From contig NZ_CAKXZS010000036.1 of NCBI RefSeq assembly GCF_935822925.1, positions 1 to 35,177 on the forward strand: 35,177 nt of DNA. The letters run 5' to 3'. The DNA comes from Mesorhizobium ventifaucium. GTDB lineage: Bacteria > Pseudomonadota > Alphaproteobacteria > Rhizobiales > Rhizobiaceae. Position numbers and translations under genes: made by a program. The notes below the pieces were generated by a model. It was not told where the DNA came from. It ran no database searches and worked only from the letters and a program-made list of their open reading frames with translations. Shown here piece by piece: positions 17,479 through 26,679 of the stretch. How positions within the stretch are numbered: the stretch's first letter is position 1; each line of letters starts with the position of its first letter.

Positions 17479-18534
17479 TCATCTCAGGCCGGGCCCAACC
17501 CAGGCCGGCACCATCGCTCGACACTGCTGCGGCGACATTCCATGGAAGGCTCTGAAGCACCTTGCGAAGTGCGAAGCAGACATGAACCCGGACGCCATGG
17601 CAATGTCGATGAAGGGCATCCTTGTGCCTTCTATCAGGCGCTTCGCATGGTCTACGCGGATTCGAAGATAGTGACGCACCGGCGGAAGCCCTATATGGGA
17701 AGCGAACAGGCGTTCCAGCTGGCGCCGTGACACTCCGGCCCGTCGGGCGACCTCGTCCATTGCCAGTGGGAACTCCACGTTTTCTTCCATGATCCGCATT
17801 GCCATCAGGAGTTTGTCGCTCACACCGGCAAAAGCCAGACCCGACGGCCCGGTCTGGCGGTTTGATCCTGAGCGCTGGCCTTCGACAATTGCGTGGCGGC
17901 AGACCTCCTGTGCAATATACCCGCCTGCATGGCTGCCGATCAGGTCGACGGCCAGGTCGAAGGCTGCCAGTTCTCCTGCACAGGTTGAATACTGGCCGTC
18001 TTTCACAAACAGGGAATCGCTTATGCGGGGTTGGTTGAACACCTCGGCGAAAGCAGCAAGCCGCGACCAGTGGATCGTGCAGCGTGTGCCTGCCAGAAGG
18101 CCCGTCCGCGCAAGCAGCCATGTCGCTGTCCCGACCGCAGATATCGGAACCCCACGACGAGCCATCGTTCTCAGAAACCCGTTGAGCTCAGCCGTCAGTT
18201 GCCGTTCTACCGGCTCGCCGGTCATTATAGCGAGCTGGTTCGGTCTACGATCGTTCGAGGACAAAACCAGTTCATCAATAGGGACATCAACAGCAACCGA
18301 AAGGCCATTGGCACCCTCGACTGGCCGAGCGTCAAGCCCGGCGATTCGCCACCGGAACAGCGGCAGTCTTGACACCATATTGGCGATGCTGAAGGGCTCA
18401 ATATAGGCGTGAAGCGCCAAGTGCGAGAACCCCGGTAAAACAAGAACGACCAAGTCAAATGGTCGATCGGCCTCCGCCGAAATTTTCGGCGTGACCAACG
18501 ACGTCATTGCGCTGATGTTGGCGGGTGCGTTCAC
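17479..18534 (-). CDS. GlxA-family AraC-type transcriptional regulator
   Basis: Regulator of 351 residues with an N-terminal DJ-1/PfpI (glutamine-amidotransferase-like) domain (FDLVVLVLPGFSHLALHAYIEP through SAVGTATWLLARTGLL) and a C-terminal AraC double helix-turn-helix (PLAMDEVARRAGVSRRQLERLF, then MPFIDIAMASGFMSASHFARCFRAFHG). This architecture is shared with GbdR and CdhR, regulators of glycine betaine and carnitine catabolism. Start codon is GTG and shares its first base with the TAG stop of the preceding epimerase gene, so translation is coupled. As the last gene of the operon it probably controls the operon in response to its betaine-like substrate. Confidence 0.9.
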   Translation of the reverse strand: MNAPANISAMTSLVTPKISAEADRPFDLVVLVLPGFSHLALHAYIEPFSIANMVSRLPLFRWRIAGLDARPVEGANGLSVAVDVPIDELVLSSNDRRPNQLAIMTGEPVERQLTAELNGFLRTMARRGVPISAVGTATWLLARTGLLAGTRCTIHWSRLAAFAEVFNQPRISDSLFVKDGQYSTCAGELAAFDLAVDLIGSHAGGYIAQEVCRHAIVEGQRSGSNRQTGPSGLAFAGVSDKLLMAMRIMEENVEFPLAMDEVARRAGVSRRQLERLFASHIGLPPVRHYLRIRVDHAKRLIEGTRMPFIDIAMASGFMSASHFARCFRAFHGMSPQQCRAMVPAWVGPGLR

Positions 18535-19643
18535 TAGGATCCGTACGTGGCTACCGGCTCACCGAACATGCCGGGTTCCGGTTTGATACCGATGCCTGGC
18601 AGCTGCGGTACGGCAATGTGACCGTTTTCGATGAGGATCGGATTCTTCGCGTCGAAATGCCCTTCGATATATTCCTGCGCGATCCAGGCGCCCTCAAGAC
18701 GGCGCGGCTCCACAGTGGAAGCTAAGTGCACGCAGGCCGCCGCTATTATGTCGCCGCCCCAGGCGTCGTCGCAACTGTGTGGTAACGAGCGGATGGCGCA
18801 AAGGTCGCGCACGGTCGTCATTTTCGTGAGGCCGCCCAAGCGCGTGACCTTGAAGCCGAAACCATCCGCGATGCCTAAGGAGATCGCCCGGAGCACTGCA
18901 TTCTGATCTTCGGTGTTCTCATCCAGATAGATCGGATGCGTCACCCTGCCCTTCAGCGTGGCAACTTCATCTATGGTGTTGCAAGGCTGCTCGAAAACAA
19001 AGGGGATTGCCTGGCAAAGCCGGTCGAGTAGAATCGCGGCAGCGATGGTGAGGCCCCTATTGCCATCCACTGCGATACGCGCTTTGTAGCCGACCGCCTC
19101 CCAAACCTTGTGAACCGTAGCCACATCCTCTTCGAGATTTCGCCCCGAGATTTTGACCTGCAGGCGTGGATAACCCGCCTTCACCTTGTCGGCGGCAATC
19201 CTGGCCGTTTCTTCAGGCGGGCCAACAATCAGCGAATAGTAGGCCGGAACACGGTCGGCTAGCGCGCCACCCAGCAGTGTCGAGACCGGCACTCCCAGCC
19301 GCTGGCCGAGGAGGTCAAGGAACGCTATGTCGAACGCTGCCTTGGCATATCCGTGCCCGTTCAACCGCTCGTCCATGCGTTTGGCGAGAAGCCTGATCGA
19401 AGCAATCTCAGAACCAATGAGGCCGGGTGCGATTTCGGCAATCGCCGCGCGTGCGCCGAGTGCATGATGCGGCTGATAAACCGGCCCAATGGGGCAGGTT
19501 TCGCCCCAGCCAGTCAACCCGTCATTGGTCACGACCTGGACAAGGGTGCTGTCAAGCGCGCCGACGTCGTCGCTTGCCATTCGATAGGTGCCCCCTTTGA
19601 CAGGCAGCTGGATCGTATAGACGTTGATCCGGTCAATTCGCAT
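18534..19643 (-). CDS. Mandelate racemase/enolase-family epimerase or dehydratase (HpbD-like)
   Basis: Enolase-superfamily enzyme, 369 residues. The capping domain is followed by a barrel with Mg ligands Asp193 (VDGNRG), Glu218 (FEQP) and Glu242 (LDENTE), and two candidate acid/base lysines, Lys164 in QVKISG and Lys265 in FKVTRLGG, on opposite strands. This two-lysine pattern is that of 4-hydroxyproline betaine 2-epimerase and cis-3-hydroxyproline dehydratase rather than classical mandelate racemase (Lys/His). Five bases separate it from the MttB-like gene and it overlaps the regulator by one base. Epimerisation of a proline-betaine-type substrate before demethylation is a reasonable inference; dehydratase activity is the alternative. 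Confidence 0.85.
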   Translation of the reverse strand: MRIDRINVYTIQLPVKGGTYRMASDDVGALDSTLVQVVTNDGLTGWGETCPIGPVYQPHHALGARAAIAEIAPGLIGSEIASIRLLAKRMDERLNGHGYAKAAFDIAFLDLLGQRLGVPVSTLLGGALADRVPAYYSLIVGPPEETARIAADKVKAGYPRLQVKISGRNLEEDVATVHKVWEAVGYKARIAVDGNRGLTIAAAILLDRLCQAIPFVFEQPCNTIDEVATLKGRVTHPIYLDENTEDQNAVLRAISLGIADGFGFKVTRLGGLTKMTTVRDLCAIRSLPHSCDDAWGGDIIAAACVHLASTVEPRRLEGAWIAQEYIEGHFDAKNPILIENGHIAVPQLPGIGIKPEPGMFGEPVATYGS

Positions 19644-19648
19644 GATGC

Positions 19649-21202
19649 TCAGTATTCCTCGTTGAGTGCGTCGACGGCGGGAATTTCCCGCGAGCGACGG
19701 TCGATATAAGCGCGCAATTCCTCGTCCTTCGCGACATCTAGCTTAGGCTCTTCATATTCGGCCAGAAGACGGCGCGCATGATCGAGGGCACGTTGCTTGA
19801 TGTCCTTGGAGCCATCAGCGTACCACTGCTCGATCGAGTTATTATCGAAGAGTTTCGGAATAAAGAAGGCCTTCTCGAAGCTGGCCTGGGTATGAGGATG
19901 TCCAAAGTAATGGCCACCCGGCCCGACATCACGGACCGCAGCCAGGGCCTCATCGAAGTCGTCCCACTGGATGCCTTGCGTCATGCGATAGCCCATGGCG
20001 CAGACTTCGGCGTCGACAACGAACTTTGCGATCGAGCAGTGCATGCCGGCTTCATTCCAGCCAGCGGAATGCCAAATGTAGTTTGCGCCCGACATAAGCA
20101 CGGCCATCATCGTCATCGCGCTTTCATATCCAGCTTGCGCATCGAAGATCTTGGCGCCGCCGAGCAGGTTCGAGGTGCGCCAAGGGACGTTGTAGCGGCG
20201 AGCCATCTGACCGATCATGAAGTTCATGAGCGATATCTCTGGTGTGCCCGCCATTGGCGCTCCCGATTGCATCGACACGGTCGACAGGTAATGCCCATAG
20301 ATCGCGGGGCAGCCCTTCCGCACCACTTGCGTATAGGCGAGCGCAGAAAGTGCCTCCGCATTAAGCTGTGCCACTGCGGCCGCGGTGGAGGCCGGCGTAT
20401 TCGCGCCGCCGAGAACAAAGGGCGAGCACAAGACGGGTTGATTGCGCCGGCAGAAAGCACGCATGCCGCCCAGCATCACCTGGTCCCACACGAGCGGCGA
20501 ATTGCCATTGCAGTTTCCGGTGGTCACTGAATGCTTCTCGAGGAAACCTTCACCGAAAAGGATCTCGCACATATCGAGCACATCCTCAGCGTTCTTGGGC
20601 GAGGTGGTCATGCCCATGAAAATCTTGTCGGAGTGCTTCATTGACGAATAGGTGATATGCAGGTGCCGGTGCGCGACAACAACATCCATTGGCTCGACAA
20701 TGTGATGCGCTGATGAATGCAACGCGGGCATCATGTGCGCCAGCTTGTGGAATGTGCCAAGGTCCGCGATGGTCGGGCCACGCCTGACGTCATCGAGGTC
20801 GCGCATGTAAGGCGCGCCGGTCATCGGCACGAAGATGGAGTTTTCGCCTCCGAGCTCGACATTCTTCGCTGGATCCCGCGCGAAGTATTCGACATTGGGG
20901 GGAATGGTCTTGATGAGCTCCATGACCAGGCCGCGGTCGAGATGAACGCGGTCATCCGCGCGCACGTCGGCTCCGGCTCTCTTCCAGTCCTCAATCGCGA
21001 TCGGATCGCGAAAGACCACGCCTACTTCTTCCAGGATCGCGAGAGAAGCCTCGTGAACGCGCTCAACCTGCTCGGCATCCATCGGCTCTACCACCGGCAG
21101 GCCGCGCTGCAGCGTCGGCAACATGTCTACTTTTGGCGCCGTGCGGATCGTCCGCCGCGCTTCCCGCCCTCCCCGACGAGAGAGTTGTAGTTGAGCAGTC
21201 AT
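19649..21202 (-). CDS. MttB-superfamily methyltransferase (non-pyrrolysine)
   Basis: COG5598/MttB-family protein, 517 residues from ATG 21202, chosen because GGAGG lies 6 bases upstream. Members transfer a methyl group from quaternary or tertiary amines to a corrinoid protein; the non-pyrrolysine members known act on glycine betaine, proline betaine or carnitine. Barrel segments include VFRDPIAIEDWKRAGADV, HHIVEPMDVVVAHRHLH, GMTTSPKNAEDVLDMCEILF, LGGANTPASTAAAVAQLNAE and WHSAGWNEAGMHCS. There is no internal TAG, so no pyrrolysine. No corrinoid protein or activase gene is nearby, which is odd for a complete methyltransferase system. First gene of the operon with the epimerase and GlxA-type regulator. 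Confidence 0.88.
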   Translation of the reverse strand: MTAQLQLSRRGGREARRTIRTAPKVDMLPTLQRGLPVVEPMDAEQVERVHEASLAILEEVGVVFRDPIAIEDWKRAGADVRADDRVHLDRGLVMELIKTIPPNVEYFARDPAKNVELGGENSIFVPMTGAPYMRDLDDVRRGPTIADLGTFHKLAHMMPALHSSAHHIVEPMDVVVAHRHLHITYSSMKHSDKIFMGMTTSPKNAEDVLDMCEILFGEGFLEKHSVTTGNCNGNSPLVWDQVMLGGMRAFCRRNQPVLCSPFVLGGANTPASTAAAVAQLNAEALSALAYTQVVRKGCPAIYGHYLSTVSMQSGAPMAGTPEISLMNFMIGQMARRYNVPWRTSNLLGGAKIFDAQAGYESAMTMMAVLMSGANYIWHSAGWNEAGMHCSIAKFVVDAEVCAMGYRMTQGIQWDDFDEALAAVRDVGPGGHYFGHPHTQASFEKAFFIPKLFDNNSIEQWYADGSKDIKQRALDHARRLLAEYEEPKLDVAKDEELRAYIDRRSREIPAVDALNEEY

Positions 21203-21504
21203 GCCGGCCTCCAAGAACAAACGGTGCGGCCTGTGTGAGCCGGTCGGAACTATTGCCGGAGTTCGAAGATTCGACCTACTGCAAAAGTCTCACTTGTGCG
21301 TTGAGTAAAGCGCCGCCGTACACCTTGTTTGTGGGGCGATCGCAGTTCAAGTTGTAATTGCACGCGTCGGATCCTAACGACAGCAGCGTGACTAGCGGCC
21401 GCGGCGATGAAATCAGTTAACTCTCCCTGCAACTAGGTAGAGATATTCAAGCCGGCCTTGCCGTTTTGACGTGACAACGTTGATCAGCGCCGGATGCAGG
21501 CAAG

Positions 21505-21869
21505 ACAATTGCGAACTGGGGAGCACTGTGAGGCGCATGTTGGAAATCTTTGTGAGCCCGTCGAGACGGCAGAGCGGCTCGACACTGTTGAGCTTGCGGT
21601 TTGGATGAGCGAGGCGACGACGGCGCAGCGCTCGGCACCGCCTCCGACCCGGCGACGAGCGCGTTCTTGCGTTGAATGCGATCGGACGGATCGAGCGCGT
21701 CGAGGAAGCGGATCAGACCCTGCCAGCGTGAGAGCGTGTAGCGGATGGCCTCGGCGAGCTTCGTCTTCTGGCTGGTCAGTCCGAGCTTCTCGCGCAGCCA
21801 GGGTTCGACGATTCCGACGAAGCCCGCGAGATGAGCGATGGGACGCTCGGCCATCCGGCGCATAGACAT
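21505..21869 (-). mobile_element. IS66-family transposase (TnpC) relic
   Basis: The minus strand begins with GIVEPWLREKLGLTSQKT and KLAEAIRYTLSRWQGLIRFL, the TnpC region just before the last catalytic Glu. About a dozen residues around that Glu are deleted, then three frames in turn give RSIRPIAFN, RKNALVAGS, GGAERCAVVASLIQT and KLNSVEPLCRLDGLTK, all matching the IS66 C-terminus. The deletion and multiple frame changes show it is dead. No terminal repeats or tnpA/tnpB were seen. Confidence 0.85.
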
Positions 21870-22346
21870 GCAGGCGACGTCACTCCGCTCCCATGCGGAG
21901 GCGAGCTTGCGAGCTTCTCGTCGCCAGGCAGACCTGCTGCGGTCTCAGGCCCGTCGCGGCGGGCGACCTCGGAGATGACGGCGTTCAGTTCCAAGGTCTA
22001 TGTGACGAACGCGCCTTGTCATCCGTTGACCAACGCCTCCGGTCAACAGCGCCATTGATCATCTCGAAACACCGCGGCTGCTGCTCAACGCGTGGGGTCA
22101 ACTCCAGACACAAGCCGATCTCCGATTCTGACACAGAATCGGCAGACTCCCAAATCACTTGCATTCCGAAAGATGGCCCCGACATGGCGTTTACATCGTG
22201 ACCTTATAACGACGAAACCGCTAGGAGCAGTAAGAGCGGGCACAAAGCGCCAACTCGAACGGCGGATGGGGACAGGGGGGAAAAGCTCGCTGACGCCCTC
22301 ACTGGATGGTGTCGCGCATGCCCCAAATCTTAGTGGGCAGCAAAAT
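21870..22346. other. Gene-free stretch between IS66 relic and DUF6119 gene
   Basis: May contain further eroded IS66 sequence, but no frame resembles a known protein. No regulatory site could be supported. Confidence 0.3.
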
Positions 22347-23906
22347 CTAGGCCGCGTGACCAATCTTCGCTACCGACACCTTATAGCCGTATGCCATCAG
22401 CCGGCGCCGTGCGTTGCGTAAACTCACCTTGCTGAAGAAAGGTATCTCCAAGGCGTTCTTTGATTGGCTGATAATCGCAAAGACGACTTCGTGATCGGCG
22501 GGGTTTGGCTTTGCGGAGGGATCAGCCAGTTTGTGGGCTTCGGGGAGTATGTTGTTCAGCTTCGCGCGAAACTCGGGGTCTTGAAGGTAGAGCTCCGCCG
22601 ACACTACTCCTTGGTTGAACAGGTGGCTTAGCTGTGCAGAGCCACCATAATGCTTGACATGCACCAACTCGCCTCCGCCCGTCTTTATGTCACAAAACTC
22701 AATTTTGCTCCGTCCCCCTCCGTGCGAGATAAGCTGCTCGTCTAGGCAAACGGACCCGTCCAGGACTGCGGGCACTGCAAGATTGTATGCGCCTTCATTT
22801 GCGTGATTGTAGTTTGGGAGATCGATGGTTGCCGCGGGAAACGCTTTGAACTCCTTCAGAACCTGAGTAGCGAATCCTTCAGCAATCTCGTACCAACGCC
22901 CATTATTGAGAACGTACGTTGTCCCATCAATTTCCGCTTCTGCGTACAGGCACCTATAAGCGCCCCAACTGGCAGAGACGGCGTCCGATTTGGCGGACCT
23001 TAAAAACACTCGCTTTGCCCGAATGCCTTCAAGACTTATCTCATTCCCGTCGAACTGTACGAGGAGGTCCGCGAGCATCATATCCTCGAACATCGTCGCC
23101 TTTTTGGCAGACGAGTATGTGAACCCCTTCACGTCAACCCAGTCGAGTACCGCCGGCGGCGCCATCCAGACCTTAGAGTGGTCTGATGATTTGAGCGTGA
23201 CCAAAAGCCAACCGTCGAGCTTGGCTGCCAATTTGGCATTTCGTACGTCTTTGATTTGGTCAATCCAGTCGAACTCAGCTTGGTAGTCTTTGCTGTTGAA
23301 TCGGTCGAGCAGGACAGGCAAAAAATCCTTTATATTGGATAGGTCCACCTTCGCAGAGAGAGACAAAGCGTCCTTGCCACTAATGACGTTGCCAAGCCGT
23401 TTATCTTTCGACCGACCTGTAACAGAATTGACAAGATCCTGTTCGATATCAACGCCAAAATTTGCGAACTCTCCCTCACCGCTCATTTGTTCGCGGCTCT
23501 GCTTTGGCAGTGAACCCAAGGCAGTCTTGTCGATGCTTCGAAGACTGTTGCGCTCAACTGTATTCAGAACGACTTTTAGGCCGAAGCGATCATCGATCAC
23601 GCCTTCCCGGAGGTAATGGCGGCCATGTCCGAAGGACACCGCAAAGAACCGCTTTGCCGAACCATCTTCGATTGGAACGAGAAGCAAACCCCTTGAGCTT
23701 GCTGTTCGTATCTTAAATTTATCAGCGATATGGTCACCGAAGAAATCCTTGACCCAGTCCGGCTGGTATACCGAGGAATCAACGCTGAAGAAACTTCCAA
23801 TACCCTCGATTTTCATTTCTTCAACGCCCGGTTCAATGATGTCGTCTACATCTTTCGAATCCTCTGAGACTAAGAAGACAGTTATCTTATTCATTTTCTC
23901 AGCCAT
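22347..23906 (-). CDS. DUF6119 / TIGR04141-family sporadically distributed protein
   Basis: 519 residues from ATG 23906, chosen because GGGAGG sits 5 bases upstream; the longer ATG at 23924 is less likely. The beginning (NKITVFLVSEDSKDVDDII), the LLLVPIEDGSAKRFFAVSFGHGRH segment, the DFGVDIEQDLV-like NFGVDIEQDLVN, and the C-terminal CDIKTGGGELVHVKHYGGSAQLSHLF region match my knowledge of this family, whose function is unknown and whose distribution is patchy. KTGGGELVHVKH near the end has a nuclease-like look (Glu/Asp...Lys), but this is only an impression. The gene is visibly more AT-rich than its neighbours and stands alone beside a transposon relic, so it is probably a separate import, possibly a defence gene. 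Confidence 0.75.
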   Translation of the reverse strand: MAEKMNKITVFLVSEDSKDVDDIIEPGVEEMKIEGIGSFFSVDSSVYQPDWVKDFFGDHIADKFKIRTASSRGLLLVPIEDGSAKRFFAVSFGHGRHYLREGVIDDRFGLKVVLNTVERNSLRSIDKTALGSLPKQSREQMSGEGEFANFGVDIEQDLVNSVTGRSKDKRLGNVISGKDALSLSAKVDLSNIKDFLPVLLDRFNSKDYQAEFDWIDQIKDVRNAKLAAKLDGWLLVTLKSSDHSKVWMAPPAVLDWVDVKGFTYSSAKKATMFEDMMLADLLVQFDGNEISLEGIRAKRVFLRSAKSDAVSASWGAYRCLYAEAEIDGTTYVLNNGRWYEIAEGFATQVLKEFKAFPAATIDLPNYNHANEGAYNLAVPAVLDGSVCLDEQLISHGGGRSKIEFCDIKTGGGELVHVKHYGGSAQLSHLFNQGVVSAELYLQDPEFRAKLNNILPEAHKLADPSAKPNPADHEVVFAIISQSKNALEIPFFSKVSLRNARRRLMAYGYKVSVAKIGHAA

Positions 23907-23924
23907 GGATCCTCCCAAAACCAA

Positions 23925-24435
23925 ATCCGTGTCTATTGCTTTACTCTGGATCTAGCAAGAGCCCCGCCAGAATTTCCGTTGAGGAGGTCCAAGAAAGTGC
24001 GCAACTACCGCGGTGTTACAGAAACTCGGCACCGCGCCAAAATTCGCCACGCCTGCCATGGCCGCAACTTCATTTCAATGTCAGTCATAGCTTCGAGCTA
24101 TCCTGAGTGGAATGTTCGGATCATATCCTCTGAACTGCCGCCAAAGACCAGTGACGTCCTGTCAGAAAAAATCTCACATGACTGTTGAGTTACAAGCCGT
24201 CCCCACCGGCACGCCTACGTTCACCTGGCCTAGTCGGAGATTCATTGTAAGCCGTCGCATATTGCGATGGAACTGGCGCGCAATTTTCCTAATGTTGAAC
24301 GCAAACGGGTGGGCGTTGGATATAACCAATCGTAACGCAGTTTATTACCTCATTTTTTCAGACCAGTTCCGGAATTTCGGCGACCCTTGCCTTGGCGATC
24401 CTGCCACGCGATTATTGAAGTGTTTGGAGATTGAG
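23925..24435. other. Intergenic stretch upstream of the LysR gene
   Basis: The frame of the LysR gene stays open back to 24112, but the residues there do not resemble any LysR protein and a good ribosome site lies at 24426, so this is treated as non-coding. AT-rich in part (24330-24360). No operator could be defined with confidence. Confidence 0.4.
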
Positions 24436-25347
24436 ATGGTTCGCCGCTATTACGACCTGCCGTCCCTGACTGCTTTGGCAGTTTTTGAGGCGTCTGCCCG
24501 GCACCTGTCATTCAAATTGGCTGCTGCGGAACTGAACGTCACTCCCGGCGCCGTCAGCCGACAGATCAAAGCGATCGAGGACGAACTGGGGGTTCCGCTG
24601 TTTACCCGATTGGGAACCGGTGTGGCGCTGACAAGCGCCGGCGAAGACCTTTATGGCGTGTTGGCCAGCGGTTTTTCGCGGGCCGCAGACATTGTCCGAA
24701 ATGTGAAACGCGGCGACCGTTCTAAGAACGTCACGCTGGCGTGCACGGACGCCTTCGCGTCGACTTGGCTGATCCCGCGCATGCCGGACTTCTGGACACG
24801 GTACCAGGACATCGCCGTAGACCACCTGATTTCGGACAATCCTCGTGATTACCTCCGCGCCGAGGTCGAATTGCGAATCCGCTACGGATTCGGATCGTGG
24901 TCGAACGAACGTGCCGAGCTTCTGTTTGACGAGACAATCTATCCCGTTTGCGGCCCGGGATTTGCAAGTAGGCATCGGGATGCGACGGCGGAGTCGCTGG
25001 CAGACCTCCCCCTGCTGCATGTTGACTGGGTGGATCCCGACTGGGCCGGCTGGGACGAGGTTTTGCGACGTGCGGGGGTACCGCACGGCTCAACTCGCGG
25101 TCGGCGCTTCGGGAAATTCTTCGTGGCGCTTCAGGCCGCTCAAGCCGATCAAGGAGTGGCTGTTGGCTGGCACCGACTTGTCAAGGCGCAGATTGATGAA
25201 GGCAAACTTGTCAGACTGACGGATCTCGAACTCCCAGCCCCTGGCAGCTACTATCTCACTTGGTATGAAAATCGCACACTTTCCCCTGCCGCCGAGAGCC
25301 TCCGTAGCTGGATCCGGGAAGCAGCGGCACACGAACGAGAAAGCTAG
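24436..25347 (+). CDS. LysR-family transcriptional regulator (GcvA-like)
   Basis: 303 residues from ATG 24436, with GGAG 6 bases upstream. The N-terminal winged helix-turn-helix is standard for the GcvA group: LPSLTALAVFEASARHLSFKLAAAEL, TPGAVSRQIKAIEDELGVPLF, GVALTSAGEDLYGVL. The effector domain follows (TLACTDAFASTWLIPRMPDFW onwards). It converges with and overlaps by four bases the FAD oxidase gene, so it sits at the end of the three-gene catabolic operon it may control. A broken close paralogue lies at the other end of that operon (29570-29893); the first 85 residues of the two are nearly the same. Confidence 0.92.
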   Translation: MVRRYYDLPSLTALAVFEASARHLSFKLAAAELNVTPGAVSRQIKAIEDELGVPLFTRLGTGVALTSAGEDLYGVLASGFSRAADIVRNVKRGDRSKNVTLACTDAFASTWLIPRMPDFWTRYQDIAVDHLISDNPRDYLRAEVELRIRYGFGSWSNERAELLFDETIYPVCGPGFASRHRDATAESLADLPLLHVDWVDPDWAGWDEVLRRAGVPHGSTRGRRFGKFFVALQAAQADQGVAVGWHRLVKAQIDEGKLVRLTDLELPAPGSYYLTWYENRTLSPAAESLRSWIREAAAHERES

Positions 25348-26666
25348 AGCTCTCTGCCGGCGCGCTTCTGCATCGCCCACAGCTTCAACGGCGCTCCGAT
25401 CGACATCAGCGGTTCTGGATAAAGCCGAACCGGGCCTGGCTCGTTCAGGGCGTCTGTAACCGTTGGCTCGTTGCTGCCGGCGGCAAGATCGGCAGCCAGC
25501 ATACCATAGAGGGTACCTTGCACTGTTCCAAGGCCATTGCAGCATCCGGCTACGAACACCCTGTCCTCAATTTCGCCAAATACGGGCGCTGAATTCAGGG
25601 AGAGACACAAGTGACCTCCCCAGCGAAATTCCATCGGCATTTCACCCAGCATCGGGAAGCGCGCGTGGAACGACCGATCGTGCGCAGCGCCGATCCGACG
25701 AATCTGCTTCTCACTTGTGGACATATCCGGATTATAAGTGAAGGTATTGCGCACAAGGATCCGGTCGCCGATCCTTCGGATCGTTGATCCCATCGGGTCG
25801 GCCGGGATCAAGCCCCAATGCGGTTCACCCCCCAGAAGCGCCTGTTCGGTCCTGGAGAGCGGCCTTGTCATGCTGGCGTAGGTGAACACATGCAGCAGGC
25901 GCTTCCTGAAGAAGCCAAAGCTTTCAAGATGACCGTTGACCGTCAGTATCAACCGCGGCGCCGTGATCTCGCTTTCGACCGTCCTCACGGTATGCATTTT
26001 TCCGGTCTGCAAAGATATGACCGGCGAATTCTCGAATATACTAACCCCGCGAGATAAGCCTTCGGCGAGCCCACGGATGAAGCCGGCCGGCTGTGCCATT
26101 ACTGTTCCCGGCGTGAAGGTACCGCCGACAAAGAAGTCGGTTCCGGTGATTTCCTTCAGCTGCACCGCGTCGAGCCGCTCGAATGGCTCGCCCAACCCCG
26201 TCAGGTGCTCCTCGAATTCGTGCAGGACAGAGATACCGTGGTCTGTTGCCGCCCCATGAAATTTGCCGGCCCGAACAAAGAACTTCTGCAACCCGTATTC
26301 ATCCGCCGCAGAGGCAGAGAACTCGATCGCGGCTCGGTTCATGCGAATGCTCTTGCGGTCGTGGTCCTGGCTTCCGCCGTAGTGCGCGCCACCGAGCTCA
26401 TGCGGAAGATCGATCATGAAGCCGGAGTTGCGTCCGGCAGCACCCCAGCCGACCCGCTGAGCGTCGACCACCACTATGCGCTCGTTCGGAACCAGTTGTG
26501 AGAGGCGCCGCGCGGCCGCCAAACCGGCAAACCCAGCTCCTACAATGAGCCAGTCCGCCTTGTGACGGCCGCGCAGCACCTCAGGTGCCTTGGGAGGCGG
26601 CAGAATACCGTACCAGCCCGACAGGGACGTGTCCGCAGGCGTGCGGACAGCCGCGTGGTCGCTCAT
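25344..26666 (-). CDS. FAD-dependent amine/imino-acid oxidase (PuuB/DadA-like)
   Basis: Flavoprotein of the DAO family, 440 residues. The FAD-binding fold is at residues 38-70 (ADWLIVGAGFAGLAAARRL, then VVDAQRVGWGAAGRNSGF) and the C-terminal FAD loop at CCNGLGTVQGTLYG. The order of motifs and length match gamma-glutamylputrescine oxidase (PuuB) and similar enzymes oxidising secondary or primary amines with release of an aldehyde or imine. It follows the aldehyde dehydrogenase gene by 13 bases in the same operon, which supports a route amine to aldehyde to acid. A D-hydroxyproline-type oxidase is an alternative. Substrate unproven. Confidence 0.85.
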   Translation of the reverse strand: MSDHAAVRTPADTSLSGWYGILPPPKAPEVLRGRHKADWLIVGAGFAGLAAARRLSQLVPNERIVVVDAQRVGWGAAGRNSGFMIDLPHELGGAHYGGSQDHDRKSIRMNRAAIEFSASAADEYGLQKFFVRAGKFHGAATDHGISVLHEFEEHLTGLGEPFERLDAVQLKEITGTDFFVGGTFTPGTVMAQPAGFIRGLAEGLSRGVSIFENSPVISLQTGKMHTVRTVESEITAPRLILTVNGHLESFGFFRKRLLHVFTYASMTRPLSRTEQALLGGEPHWGLIPADPMGSTIRRIGDRILVRNTFTYNPDMSTSEKQIRRIGAAHDRSFHARFPMLGEMPMEFRWGGHLCLSLNSAPVFGEIEDRVFVAGCCNGLGTVQGTLYGMLAADLAAGSNEPTVTDALNEPGPVRLYPEPLMSIGAPLKLWAMQKRAGREL

Positions 26667-26679
26667 CGATGCGATCGGG

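Noticed and set aside
19649..21202. MttB homologue as a pyrrolysine trimethylamine methyltransferase
   Set aside because: The frame has no internal TAG, so it belongs to the non-pyrrolysine branch of the family.
24112..24435. Longer N-terminus of the LysR regulator
   Set aside because: The extra residues do not resemble any LysR protein, while ATG 24436 has a GGAG at the right distance and the usual family start.
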